64,000 nt of DNA from DAHUXD01 sp963805495 (GTDB taxonomy: Bacteria > Acidobacteriota > Thermoanaerobaculia > UBA5066 > Gp7-AA6), in NCBI GenBank assembly GCA_963805495.1, contig CAWDUQ010000004.1, positions 434,001 to 498,000 on the forward strand, written 5' to 3'. The translations under genes were made by a program, and so were the position numbers. Below the pieces are notes generated by a model. That model was not told the origin of the DNA. It saw only the letters and a program-made list of their open reading frames with translations, and did no database searches. The first letter of the stretch is position 1, and each line of letters opens with the position of its first letter. This document shows positions 42,443 to 51,284 of this stretch, piece after piece.

Positions 42443-42795
42443 GCGAGACCTGCAAGGTGTCCTCGGAGCGGCGGGGCGACGTGGCGATCCTCTGGACGGA
42501 CGGCTACATCAACAACCAGGGAGGGGAGGAAATCGCGCGCGAGGCGTACGCCCACCTCGACCAGGGCGTGCGCGCCCTCGTGCTCAACCTCGAGAAGACC
42601 CGGATCGTCAACTCGATCGGTATCTCGATCCTGATCGAGGTCCTCGAGAGGGTCATGGACAAGAAGGGCGCCCTCGCGTTCTGCGGGCTCACGCCGACGA
42701 TCGACAAGACGTTCCGGATCATGGGACTGGCCCAGTACGCCGAGATCTACCCGACCCAGGAAGACGCCGTGCGGAGCGTCAGCCAGCCGGCCTGA
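42439..42795 (+). CDS. STAS-domain anti-sigma factor antagonist
   Basis: 118 residues from GTG 42439. The single STAS domain has ILWTDGYINNQGGEEIA, LVLNLEKTRIVNSIGISIL and CGLTPTIDKTFRIMGL. The Ser in VNSIGIS aligns with the phosphorylated Ser of SpoIIAA/RsbV (usually DSSGL). It should be the kinase's substrate and the phosphatase's target. Coupled to the kinase; the phosphatase gene starts 14 nt after it. Confidence 0.92.
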   Translation: MSETCKVSSERRGDVAILWTDGYINNQGGEEIAREAYAHLDQGVRALVLNLEKTRIVNSIGISILIEVLERVMDKKGALAFCGLTPTIDKTFRIMGLAQYAEIYPTQEDAVRSVSQPA

Positions 42796-42809
42796 CCAGG
42801 GTCGCAACC

Positions 42810-44438
42810 ATGACCGCTCCGGTTCCCACGACCCCGGCCGAGCGACTCGAGGAGCTCTGGAAACGGGTCGGCGGGGTCCTCGAAGGCGATTCGCCGATTC
42901 ACTCCCGCATCGCCGAGGCGGCGTTGCTCGCGACCGGCGCCCGGGACGCCACGCTGTATCTGCGCGAGCGGAATGCGTGGGTCCGTACGGGCGAGCGGCT
43001 GGCCGGGAATGTCGAGCCCGGGGAGATCCCGGAGCCGCTGCCGGCGGGGGTTTTCATGCGGGAGGGGCACCTCTGGCTTCCGCTCGCCGCGGAGGGCGAG
43101 GTGCACGGCCTCCTGCGCCTGGTGGACGCACCCGGCGGCGAGCCTCCCGAGCACGCGGCGCTGCTCGCGTTCCTGCTCGGCTCCGTCGTGGGTTCCCACC
43201 GCCTGGCACGCCAGGTGCGCGATGCGGAGTTCGAGCTCAAGGCGCGCCTGCTCGAGCTCGAGTCGCTCTACGACCTCGGGCTCTCCCTCGGCGGCCAGCT
43301 CGATCTCTCGGCGCTCGCCGACGAGGTCCTCTTCCGTTCGATTTCGCTGACCGACGCGGGCAAGGGCGGCCTCGTCCTCTTCGAGGGCGCCGACCACATC
43401 CTCCTCGAGCGCAGCGTCGGCGGCGAGATTCTCGTCTCGCCCGAGTGCGTGACCTGGACGCTGCCCGAGGGGGGCCTGATCAACAACGAGTCGACGACCG
43501 ACGCCATGCGGGACGGGAGCTGCAACAAGTTCCTGGCGGTTCCGATCTCGGTGCCGGGGCGCCGCCTCGGCGTCCTGGCTGTGGCGGACAAGGAGTCCCG
43601 CGACGGGCGCGTCCTCGACTTCACCCCGACCGACGCGCGCCTGCTGTCGCTCTTCGCCAACCAGGCCGCGGCCGCGATCGAGACCGCGCGGCTGCACAAG
43701 GACGCGATCGAGAAGGAGCGCATCGAGCGCGAACTCGAGGTCGCCGCGTCGATCCAGAGGCAGATCCTTCCGCGCGACCTTCCCGTGGTCGAGGGCGTCG
43801 AGCTGGCCGCCCGCAACCGGCCGACGCGGCAGGTGGGAGGCGACTACTTCGACTGGTTTCCCCTCTCCGGCGGCCGCCTCGCGTTTCTCGTGGCGGACGT
43901 TTCGGGCAAGGGCGTTCCGGCGGCGCTCCTCGTGTCGACCGTCCACGCCGCGGTGCACCTCCAGATCGACGAGGCCAAGACGGTCACGGACCTCATCGGA
44001 CGGATCGACCGCCACCTCCAGCGCTACGCGGCGACCCGCAAGTTCCTCACGGTTTTCTTCGGCCTGGTCGAGCCGGATTCCGGCGTGCTGCGCTACGTTT
44101 CCGCCGGCCACAACCCGGCCCTGCTGAGGCGTGCGGACGGAAAGATCGAGCAGCTGAAGGCGACCGGCGTGCCTCTCGGCATGTTTCCCAACGCTTCCTG
44201 GAAGGAGGAAAGCGTGGTCATGGCGCGCGGCGACCTGCTGTGCGTCTACACCGACGGCGTCTCGGAGGCCCTCGACGCGTCCGACGAGGAGTTCGGTCTC
44301 GACCGGCTGACCGCGCTCGTCGCCGAGGGAAGCGGGCCGGAGGAGCTGACGGGGAAGGTCTTCGACGCGGTCGAGGCGTTCGCCGCCACGGTGCCGCAGT
44401 ACGACGACCAGACCCTCCTGATCGTCCGGCGAGCCTGA
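42810..44438 (+). CDS. GAF-SpoIIE (PP2C) serine phosphatase
   Basis: 542 residues, soluble. The N-terminal 130 residues resemble a degenerate GAF domain. A second GAF domain covers about 150-300 (LLELESLYDLGLSLGG; FLAVPISVPGRRLGVLAVADKE). The PP2C/SpoIIE domain is 315-542 (RQVGGDYFDWFPL, FLVADVSGKGVPAALL, VSAGHNPALL, LCVYTDGVSEALDA, PQYDDQTLLIV). All metal-binding Asp/Gly motifs are present. It should dephosphorylate the STAS protein and release the kinase's target, completing the partner-switching module. Confidence 0.94.
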   Translation: MTAPVPTTPAERLEELWKRVGGVLEGDSPIHSRIAEAALLATGARDATLYLRERNAWVRTGERLAGNVEPGEIPEPLPAGVFMREGHLWLPLAAEGEVHGLLRLVDAPGGEPPEHAALLAFLLGSVVGSHRLARQVRDAEFELKARLLELESLYDLGLSLGGQLDLSALADEVLFRSISLTDAGKGGLVLFEGADHILLERSVGGEILVSPECVTWTLPEGGLINNESTTDAMRDGSCNKFLAVPISVPGRRLGVLAVADKESRDGRVLDFTPTDARLLSLFANQAAAAIETARLHKDAIEKERIERELEVAASIQRQILPRDLPVVEGVELAARNRPTRQVGGDYFDWFPLSGGRLAFLVADVSGKGVPAALLVSTVHAAVHLQIDEAKTVTDLIGRIDRHLQRYAATRKFLTVFFGLVEPDSGVLRYVSAGHNPALLRRADGKIEQLKATGVPLGMFPNASWKEESVVMARGDLLCVYTDGVSEALDASDEEFGLDRLTALVAEGSGPEELTGKVFDAVEAFAATVPQYDDQTLLIVRRA

Positions 44439-44457
44439 CCGGGCCGTGGGCCTCGGT

Positions 44458-44463
44458 TAAGAT
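44458..44463 (+). promoter_or_regulatory. TAAGAT -10-like box of the amidohydrolase gene
   Basis: TAAGAT ends 6 nt before GTG 44470, which puts the expected transcription start at the start codon itself. Confidence 0.4.
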
Positions 44464-44469
44464 TCCGGG

Positions 44470-46143
44470 GTGGTCGCGCTTTTCGCCGCCTTTCTGCTCC
44501 TCGCGTCGAACCCGCCGGCCGCCGTCGTTCCCGCGCCCCTCCTCCTCGAGAACGGCGTTGTCTACGTGTCCGCGAAGGCGAAGCCCTCGCGGGCCTCGAT
44601 CCTTCTCGAAGGGGGCAAGGTCGCCTTCGTCGGGGACCCCGCCCGGGCGAGGGAGCTCGCCCGCGGGGCCCGTGTCCTCGACCTGACGGGACGCTTCGTG
44701 TTCCCGGGCTGGGCGGACGCACACCTGCATCTGCTGGGGGTCGGCAAGGCGCTCTCGATCGCGGACCTGCGGGCGTCGGCGGACGCCGGTGCGGCGGCGG
44801 GCCGAATGGCCGAGGCGGCGAAGGGGCTTTCGCCGGGAACGTGGGTCGAGGGCCGGGGCTGGGACCAGAATCTCTGGCCGGGTCGCGAATTTCCCGACGC
44901 CCGGGCGCTCGACCGCGTGATCCCGGACCGGCCGGCCGTCGCGGGCCGGGTGGACGGGCATGCCTTCTGGGTCAACACGGCCGCGCTGCGCGCGGCCGGC
45001 ATCGACTCGGCGACGAAAGACCCCGAAGGAGGCCGCATCCTGCGCCGGGGCGACGGAACCCCGTCCGGAGTGCTCGTCGACAACGCCATGGACCTCGTGG
45101 CGACGGCGATGCCCGGTCCCGGAGCCGCCGACCTCGACCGGTGGCTCCTCGCGGGCGCAAAGGCATGCGCCCGCGTCGGGCTGACCGAGATCCAGGACGC
45201 CTCGGGATACGACGCGGAGGCGATCGCGTCGCTCGAACGCCTGGCCTCCTCCGGCCGGCTTCCGATCCGCGTCTATGCGACCGTATCGCCGGACCCGGCG
45301 GCCCTGCCGGCGTTTCTCGCCCGGGGGGAGCACGTCGGCGGGGGTCCGGACTTCCTGACCGTCCGTGCCGTGAAGGCGTATGCCGACGGTGCGCTCGGCA
45401 GCCGGGGCGCGGCGCTTCTGACCGACTACACCGACGAGGCCGGCAAGACGGGACTGCTCGTGACGTCGCCCGAACGGCTGGCCGAGATCGCGCGCGAGAC
45501 GCGGAAGGCCGGATGGCAGCTCTGGATCCACGCCATCGGCGACCGTGGCAACCGGATCGCGCTCGACGCGTTCGCCTCGGCCGCCGGGTCGGTGCCGCGG
45601 GCGCCGGTCGGCGCGACCCGCCCGCGGATCGAGCACGCCCAGGTGATCGCCCCCGAGGATTTCCCGCGGTTCGCCCGGCTCGCGGTCATCGCGTCCGTGC
45701 AGCCCACCCACGCCACCTCCGACATGCCGTGGGCCGAGGCCCGGCTCGGGCCGACCCGTGTGGCCGGCGCATACGCCTGGCGCCGGCTGAAGGATGCCGG
45801 GGCGCGCCTTGCGGGCGGGAGTGACGCCCCGGTGGAATCCGAGAACCCGCTCCTCGGGTTCTACTCTGCCGTGACGAGGCAGAGTCTCGACGGACGGCCC
45901 GCCGGAGGGTGGCGGCCTTCGGAGAAGCTGACCCGATCCGAAGCGCTGGCCCTCTTCACGTCGGATGCCGCCTTCGCGGCGTTCGAGGAGTCCTGGCGAG
46001 GCCGGATCGAAGCGGGGTACGCCGCGGACCTGACCGTCTTTTCGCGCGATCCGCTGACCGTGCCCGACGCGGAGATCCCGAGGATCACCGCAATCATGAC
46101 CGTGGTCGGCGGGCGCATCGCGAACGGTCCGGCGGCACCGTGA
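44470..46143 (+). CDS. Exported amidohydrolase, YtcJ-like
   Basis: 557 residues starting GTG 44470. The N-terminus (VALFAAFLLLASNPPAAVV) looks like a signal peptide, so it probably acts in the periplasm. Metal-dependent hydrolase fold: strand-1 motif FPGWADAHLHLLG, the carboxylated-Lys region VRAVKAYADGALGSRGAALL, WIHAIGDRGNRIALDAF, RIEHAQVI, and GSDAPVESENPLLGFY. These match the Amidohydro_3/YtcJ family of unknown physiological substrate. The stop overlaps the start of the isoaspartyl methyltransferase gene (GTGA), so they are co-translated. Confidence 0.9.
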   Translation: MVALFAAFLLLASNPPAAVVPAPLLLENGVVYVSAKAKPSRASILLEGGKVAFVGDPARARELARGARVLDLTGRFVFPGWADAHLHLLGVGKALSIADLRASADAGAAAGRMAEAAKGLSPGTWVEGRGWDQNLWPGREFPDARALDRVIPDRPAVAGRVDGHAFWVNTAALRAAGIDSATKDPEGGRILRRGDGTPSGVLVDNAMDLVATAMPGPGAADLDRWLLAGAKACARVGLTEIQDASGYDAEAIASLERLASSGRLPIRVYATVSPDPAALPAFLARGEHVGGGPDFLTVRAVKAYADGALGSRGAALLTDYTDEAGKTGLLVTSPERLAEIARETRKAGWQLWIHAIGDRGNRIALDAFASAAGSVPRAPVGATRPRIEHAQVIAPEDFPRFARLAVIASVQPTHATSDMPWAEARLGPTRVAGAYAWRRLKDAGARLAGGSDAPVESENPLLGFYSAVTRQSLDGRPAGGWRPSEKLTRSEALALFTSDAAFAAFEESWRGRIEAGYAADLTVFSRDPLTVPDAEIPRITAIMTVVGGRIANGPAAP

Positions 46144-46898
46144 CGGGGAGGACCGGCGCGGGCCTTGTCCTCGTTCTGGCCGTACTCGGCTGCGATTCGC
46201 CGGGGAAGGGGGCATCCAAAGTGCAGGCCACGCCCACCGACTCGGACGCCGCGCGGCGCGCGCGCATGGTCGAGACGCAGATCGCTTCGCGCGGCGTGCG
46301 CGATCCCCGCGTCCTCGAAGCGATGCGCAAGGTCCCGCGCCACCTCTTCGTGGAGCCGGGGGAGCGCGCGCACGCGTACGAAGACCACCCGCTGCCGATC
46401 GGGGGCAGCCAGACGATCTCGCAGCCTTACATCGTCGCGCTCATGACGGAGCTGCTCGGGTTGCCGGCCCGCGCTCGCGTTCTCGAGATCGGAACGGGCT
46501 CCGGCTATCAGAGTGCGGTGCTTTCCGAGATCGCCGCCGAGGTCTACTCGATCGAAATTCTCCCGGACCTCGCGCAGGCCGCCTCGACGAAGCTGAAAGA
46601 CCTCGGCTACTCGAACGTCACCGTGCGCGAGGGGGACGGGTACCGCGGCTGGCCCGAGCGCGCCCCATTCGACGGGATCATCGTCACCGCGGCCCCCGAG
46701 AAGATCCCCGAGCCCCTCGTCAATCAGCTCGCTCCGGGCGGGCGGATGGTCATCCCCGTCGGAGGGTTCTTCCAGGAGCTCAAGGTCTTCACCCGGGAGA
46801 CGGACGGCCGCGTCAGCGAGAAGGACATCGTCCCGGTGCGGTTCGTTCCGATGACCGGGGAAATCGAGAAGGCCACGACGCCGGGGCCGAAAGACTAG
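46140..46898 (+). CDS. pcm: Protein-L-isoaspartate O-methyltransferase with lipoprotein signal
   Basis: 252 residues from GTG 46140. The N-terminus is a lipoprotein-type signal (GLVLVLAVLGC, Cys 18 as lipidation site) followed by a Ser/Thr/Pro linker. The PIMT core is complete: DHPLPIGGSQTISQPYIVALM, the SAM motif VLEIGTGSGYQSAVL, VYSIEILPDLA, VREGDGYRGWPERAPFDGIIVTAAP, and LAPGGRMVIPVG. It methylates isoaspartyl residues in damaged proteins. An exported version would act in the periplasm, where SAM supply is not obvious. A start at a later Met (46266) would give a cytosolic enzyme of normal length. Confidence 0.9.
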   Translation: MTGRTGAGLVLVLAVLGCDSPGKGASKVQATPTDSDAARRARMVETQIASRGVRDPRVLEAMRKVPRHLFVEPGERAHAYEDHPLPIGGSQTISQPYIVALMTELLGLPARARVLEIGTGSGYQSAVLSEIAAEVYSIEILPDLAQAASTKLKDLGYSNVTVREGDGYRGWPERAPFDGIIVTAAPEKIPEPLVNQLAPGGRMVIPVGGFFQELKVFTRETDGRVSEKDIVPVRFVPMTGEIEKATTPGPKD

Positions 46899-46985
46899 GG
46901 GGTCAGGTCTCGATTTTTCGGTTTTCGGCGGCGTGACGGCTTGACTGCTGCCTACCTGCAAACCGAAAAATCGAGACCTGACCCC
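46899..46985. repeat. Long-arm hairpin element, copy 1
   Basis: Perfect 26-bp inverted repeat (46899-46924 and 46960-46985; arm begins GGGGTCAGGTCTCGATTTTT) around a 35-nt spacer. It begins within or right after the TAG stop of pcm and lies between convergent genes. The same outer arm, GGGGTCAGGTCTCG then T-rich CGG, occurs in copy 2 at 52585-52672. It carries no gene, so it is a MITE- or REP-like element and probably also acts as a two-way terminator. Confidence 0.8.
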
Positions 46986-46997
46986 GTTGGGTTTCGG

Positions 46998-48713
46998 CTA
47001 CTGTCCCGCTCCCTGGATCACGCCTTCCGCGAGGATGATCTCGACGCGGCGGTTCTTCGCCCGTCCCTCGGGTGTCGCGTTGTCAGCGACCGGGATGCGC
47101 GCGGCGTAGCCCTCCGCGCTCATGCGCCTGGCGGCGACGCCCTGGCTCTCCAGAAACGTCATCACCGACTTCGCGCGGTCCCGGGAGAGGGGTACGTTGA
47201 TCGCGTCCCCGCCGGTCGAGTCCGTGTGGCCCTCGATGCGCAGGTTGATGTTGGGGAAGAGGGACACGATGCCGGCGAGCTTTGCGAGCGCAACCTGCGC
47301 GTTCGGCTTGAGGGTCGCCTTGTTGGTGTCGAACAGGATGTCGGGCAGGTTGACCACGACTCCCCGGGCGGACTGGCTGATCTGGGCCACCTCGGAGAGG
47401 GCGCCGCTCAGGCGTCCCTCGAGGTCGTTGCGCTCGGCGCGAAGGCGGGCGTTCTCCGCCTCCGTCTGGCCGACGCGCGTCTCGAGCTGCTGCTTCTGCA
47501 CCTCGAGGGCCGCCGCGGCGGCGGACGCCTCGGCCGTCGTCTTCTCGGCCTGGGCCTGGGCGGCGCTCGCCTGTGCGGCGAGCGTTTCGGCCTTCTGCCG
47601 GGCGGCGTCGGCGTCGCGGCGGGCCGCGTCGGCGGCCTCGGCCGAGAGACCCGCGGCGGCGGCGCGCTCCTGGGCGACCGCGGCCTCCTGCTGCGCGGCC
47701 TGCGCCTGCTGCTGGAGCAGCGTCATCTGCTGCTGCGCGGCTGCGGCCTGCTGCTCGGCCCGGTTGAGCTGCGACTGGGCGGCGGCCGCCTGCTCGCGCG
47801 CCGCGACGGCCTGCTCGCGGGCGGCGAGGGTCTGCTGCTGGGCTTCGGCGGCCTGGTTCTGCGCCATGGTCCGCTGCTGCTCGAGCGCCTGCAGCTCGGC
47901 GGCGCGGCGGGCGGCTTCGGCCGCGGAGGCCTCGTCGGCCATCTTCTGCTGGGTGGTGCGGATCGCGGCGGAGGACTGCGAGAGGCTGCGGCGCGAGTAG
48001 TCGAGACCGAGCTTGGTTTTGCCGCCCTTGTAGGAGTTCGTGGCCTGGGCGAGCGTGATCGACGCGTCCCGCATGGCGTCCGGGGCGTACTTTTCGGCGC
48101 CCATCTGCTGCGCCTGCTGGAAGACGCTCTGGGCCTGGACGAGATCGAGCGGCTCGCTCCCGGCGTAGACCATGCTGCCGATCGTGGGATTGCCCAGGCG
48201 CGGCGCCGGCGCGAACGCCGACAGCGTGACGGGCGAGCTCTTGAACTTTCTGGGAGGAGGCGCGACCGACGTGAAGACGACGAGCTCGGAGGGCTTCAGC
48301 ACCAGCGGGTAGGGCTCGGCGGTGATCATCAGGCCGAATTCCTTCTGCCCCGTGCGGTACTCGGCGTCGCCGCTCTGCTTGCGGACGATCAGCTCGCCGA
48401 GGTTTTCGGTAGCGCCGTCGCGTGCCACGGCCCACACGACGTAGGACGTCACGTCGCCCGAGAACAGGATCGCCGGAGGCAGCTTCTTGTAGGAGACCTC
48501 GACGTTCGCCTGTCCGTTCTTGAACCGGACCTCGGCCTCCGCCTGCGCGGGGGCCACGCGGCTCGTGGCGGCGAAGTCCAGGTCGACGCTCTTGCCTTCG
48601 GGAAACTGAACGGCCGCGAGCTGGACGTCGACCGCCGCGAGCGGTGCCGCGAGGCAGGCGAGCGCGAGCGCGAAGATCGACTCGATACGGGGTCCGAAGA
48701 TGCTCATTTTCAT
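46998..48713 (-). CDS. OmpA-family protein with long alanine/glutamine coiled coil
   Basis: 571 residues, start ATG 48713 with GAGGAG upstream. The signal peptide ends near LAAPLAA. Residues 25-170 are a beta-rich domain (DUF4398-like neighbourhood follows at QAQSVFQQAQQMGAEKYAP). Residues 225-440 are a very long coiled coil rich in Ala/Gln/Glu (AAREQAVAAREQAAAAQ). Residues about 450-565 form the OmpA peptidoglycan-binding domain (DILFDTNKATLKPNAQ, then IEGHTDSTGG and RAKSVMTFLESQGV, NRRVEIIL). It would tether the outer membrane to peptidoglycan across the periplasm. Convergent with pcm. Confidence 0.9.
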   Translation of the reverse strand: MKMSIFGPRIESIFALALACLAAPLAAVDVQLAAVQFPEGKSVDLDFAATSRVAPAQAEAEVRFKNGQANVEVSYKKLPPAILFSGDVTSYVVWAVARDGATENLGELIVRKQSGDAEYRTGQKEFGLMITAEPYPLVLKPSELVVFTSVAPPPRKFKSSPVTLSAFAPAPRLGNPTIGSMVYAGSEPLDLVQAQSVFQQAQQMGAEKYAPDAMRDASITLAQATNSYKGGKTKLGLDYSRRSLSQSSAAIRTTQQKMADEASAAEAARRAAELQALEQQRTMAQNQAAEAQQQTLAAREQAVAAREQAAAAQSQLNRAEQQAAAAQQQMTLLQQQAQAAQQEAAVAQERAAAAGLSAEAADAARRDADAARQKAETLAAQASAAQAQAEKTTAEASAAAAALEVQKQQLETRVGQTEAENARLRAERNDLEGRLSGALSEVAQISQSARGVVVNLPDILFDTNKATLKPNAQVALAKLAGIVSLFPNINLRIEGHTDSTGGDAINVPLSRDRAKSVMTFLESQGVAARRMSAEGYAARIPVADNATPEGRAKNRRVEIILAEGVIQGAGQ

Positions 48714-48772
48714 GGGTTACTCCTCAGGGGTCGTCGGGACGTCGCGATTGTGGCATCCGACGGGGCCGAGAA

Positions 48773-48778
48773 TATACT
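48773..48778 (+). promoter_or_regulatory. TATACT -10 box of cydAB
   Basis: TATACT about 65 nt before the cydA ATG, so this mRNA has a leader of roughly 58 nt that contains the hairpin at 48825-48840. Confidence 0.45.
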
Positions 48779-48824
48779 CGCGCCCTCGTGTCCCCGTCAA
48801 CGAATGTCCGGATCCGCCTTCCGA

Positions 48825-48840
48825 GGGAGGCCCGCCTCCC
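48825..48840 (+). promoter_or_regulatory. Hairpin over the cydA ribosome-binding site
   Basis: GGGAGG pairs with CCTCCC across a 4-nt loop (stem of 6, or 7 with a 2-nt loop), ending 3 nt before ATG 48844. GGGAGG is the only Shine-Dalgarno-like sequence near the start, so folding would hide it. This suggests translational control, but no ligand or partner is evident. Confidence 0.4.
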
Positions 48841-48843
48841 GCG

Positions 48844-50190
48844 ATGAGCGAAGCCCTGTTCTGGCACCGACTCCAGTTCGCCTTCACGATCGTCTATCAC
48901 TATCTCTTCCCCGTCCTGACGATGGGCCTGGCCTTTCTCATCGTCGTGATGAAGGCCCTGGGCCTGCGTCGTGGCGGGGAACGCTGGAACGACGCGGCAA
49001 GGTTCTGGATCCGCATCTTCGGCCTCAATTTTGCCTTCGGCGTCGTCACCGGGATCCCGATGGAGTTCCAGTTCGGAACCAACTGGGCCCGCTTCTCGCG
49101 TTATGCCGGCAACGTGGTGGGCCACACGCTGGCGATGGAGGGGCTCTTCGCCTTCTTCCTCGAGTCTGCCTTCCTCTCGCTTCTCGTTTTCGGAGAGAAG
49201 AGGCTGGGACGAAAGGGTCACTTCGCGGCGGCCGTGGCGCTCTTTGCCGGAAGCTGGCTCTCCGGGTACTTCATCACGGCGACGAACGCGTTCATGCAGT
49301 ACCCGGCGGGCTTCCGGCGGGGACCCGACGGCGCCCTCCAGCTCGAGAGCCTCCGCGAGTTCGTCCTGAGTCCCTGGGCGATCGCGCAGTACGCGCACAA
49401 CATGGTCTCGACGGTGGTCACGGCGTCCTTCGTCGTCGCGGCGCTGGGGGCCTTCTACCTACTGCAGAGCCGACACCGGGAACAGGCCCAGCTCTTCCTC
49501 AAGATCGGCGTGGCGGCCGGGCTGGTGTCGAGCCTGCTCGTCGCCTACCCGACCGGGGACCGCCAGGCCAAGCTCGTGGCGCGCCACCAGCCCGTGGCGC
49601 TGGCGGCGATGGAGGGCCGGTTCGAAAGCGGTCCGCGGGCGGGCATCAACCTGATCGGCCAGCCCAACGTCGCCGAGCGCCGTCTGGACAACGCCGTCGA
49701 GGTTCCAGGGGTGCTTTCGATCCTGGCGTTCGGGCGCCTCTCCAGCGACGTGCGCGGCCTCGATGCCTTCCCCGAGCGCGACTGGCCGGACAACATCGCG
49801 TTGCTGTACTACGGCTTTCACGTGATGGCGGGGCTGGGGACGATCCTCGTGGGGATCATGCTCCTCGCCGCCGCCCTGGCCTGGACCGGCCGGCTCGACA
49901 CGAACCGTCCGATGCTCTGGATCCTGATGATGTCGTTTCCCTTCCCGTACATCGCGGTCATGGCCGGCTGGATGACGGCCGAGCTCGGGCGGCAGCCATG
50001 GCTCGTCTACGGGCTGCTCCGAACCGCCGAGGGTGCGAGCCCGAGCGTGCACTCGGGAACGGTCATCTTCACGCTCATCGGTTTCTGCGGGCTGTACACC
50101 GTTCTCTCCGTGCTCTTCCTCTTTCTCGTGGCTCGCGAAATCGCGCGCGGGCCGGACGGCGCACGGGGGCCGGAGGCGGCGCATGTTTGA
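48844..50190 (+). CDS. cydA: Cytochrome bd-type ubiquinol oxidase subunit I
   Basis: 448 residues, the short form with a reduced Q-loop (CIO-like, as against about 520 in E. coli CydA). Haem ligands are in place: His 19 (VYHYLFPVL), His about 185 (IAQYAHNMVST), and Met about 377 (AGWMTAELGRQPW). About nine membrane helices. It oxidises quinol and reduces oxygen to water with high affinity or cyanide resistance, in the inner membrane. A frame extending to 48700 is not used because the promoter falls inside it. It overlaps cydB by 8 bp. Confidence 0.96.
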   Translation: MSEALFWHRLQFAFTIVYHYLFPVLTMGLAFLIVVMKALGLRRGGERWNDAARFWIRIFGLNFAFGVVTGIPMEFQFGTNWARFSRYAGNVVGHTLAMEGLFAFFLESAFLSLLVFGEKRLGRKGHFAAAVALFAGSWLSGYFITATNAFMQYPAGFRRGPDGALQLESLREFVLSPWAIAQYAHNMVSTVVTASFVVAALGAFYLLQSRHREQAQLFLKIGVAAGLVSSLLVAYPTGDRQAKLVARHQPVALAAMEGRFESGPRAGINLIGQPNVAERRLDNAVEVPGVLSILAFGRLSSDVRGLDAFPERDWPDNIALLYYGFHVMAGLGTILVGIMLLAAALAWTGRLDTNRPMLWILMMSFPFPYIAVMAGWMTAELGRQPWLVYGLLRTAEGASPSVHSGTVIFTLIGFCGLYTVLSVLFLFLVAREIARGPDGARGPEAAHV

Positions 50191-51235
50191 GATCTGGTAC
50201 GCGATCACGGTCTTCATGCTCACGGCGTACGTCGTGCTGGACGGATACGACTTCGGCGCGGGGACGCTGCACCTTCTGGTCGCGCGGAACGACGCCGAGA
50301 GGCGACAGGTCCTCGGCGCGATCGGCCCGTTCTGGGACGCCAACGAGGTCTGGCTGCTCGCCGCCGGCGGCGCGCTCTTCGTCGCCTTCCCCCGCGTCCT
50401 GTCGGCGGGGATCTCGGGCTTCTACTTCGCGATCTTCCTGGTGCTCTGGTGCCTGATCCTCCGGGGGATCGCGATCGAGCTGCGGAGCCACGTGGCCGAT
50501 CGGCTCTGGCGCGGAACGTGGGACCTGTTCTTCTGCCTCGCGAGCCTGCTTCTCCCGGTCTTCTTCGGGGCGGCGCTCGGCAACCTGCTGCGCGGGTTGC
50601 CGCTTTCCGCGGACGGATGGTTCGAGCTCGCGCTCTTCACGGACTTCACGGCGAGGGAGCCCGTCGGCATTCTCGACTGGTACACGGTTTCGACCGGAGT
50701 CTTCGCCCTCGCGGCGCTGACCGCGCACGGCGCGGCGTTCCTCGCGTGGAGGACGGACGGCGCGGTGGGGGATCGCAGCCGGCGCGCCGCGCGGCGGCTC
50801 TACGCCGGAGTCGCCGTCCTGTGGCCCCTGATGACGCTCGCGACGGCGAAGGTCAACCCGACCTTCGTTCCGGCGCTCCGGGCGCGGCCGCTGGCGTGGG
50901 CGCTCGGAGCGGTCGCCCTCGCGGGCCTCGTGGCGGTGTTTTCCGCGCTCGCCCGCGGCCGGGCGGCCGCGGCGTTCTTCGGCTCGAGCGCTTTCCTGGC
51001 GGGCCTCTCGACGGCGACGGCCGTCTGCGTGTTTCCGGTGATGCTCCGCGCGAGCGGGGGCGGTGCGCTTTCGGTGACGGCGTACAACGGCGGCGGTGAC
51101 CCGTCGGGCCTCGCGACCGCGCTCGGATGGTTCGCCGTCGGCTTTCCGCTCGCCATCCTCTACTTCGTCATCGTCTGGCGCCTCCACCACGGACCGGTGA
51201 GCGCCGCCGCCGACGCCGAGGGCGATCACGCCTGA
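50183..51235 (+). CDS. cydB: Cytochrome bd-type ubiquinol oxidase subunit II
   Basis: 350 residues, eight to nine membrane helices. The N-terminus MFEIWYAITVFMLTAYVVLDGYDFG is diagnostic, followed by GPFWDANEVWLLAAGGALF and FYFAIFLVLWCLILRGIAIELR. It forms the oxidase with CydA. The start at ATG 50183 lies within the cydA 3' end, so the two are translationally coupled. No CydX-like peptide or cydCD genes were seen nearby. Confidence 0.96.
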   Translation: MFEIWYAITVFMLTAYVVLDGYDFGAGTLHLLVARNDAERRQVLGAIGPFWDANEVWLLAAGGALFVAFPRVLSAGISGFYFAIFLVLWCLILRGIAIELRSHVADRLWRGTWDLFFCLASLLLPVFFGAALGNLLRGLPLSADGWFELALFTDFTAREPVGILDWYTVSTGVFALAALTAHGAAFLAWRTDGAVGDRSRRAARRLYAGVAVLWPLMTLATAKVNPTFVPALRARPLAWALGAVALAGLVAVFSALARGRAAAAFFGSSAFLAGLSTATAVCVFPVMLRASGGGALSVTAYNGGGDPSGLATALGWFAVGFPLAILYFVIVWRLHHGPVSAAADAEGDHA

Positions 51236-51284
51236 CGACGCCCGGTGGCCTCGACGGACCCCCGCGGAGGCGGCGGCCCTCGCC

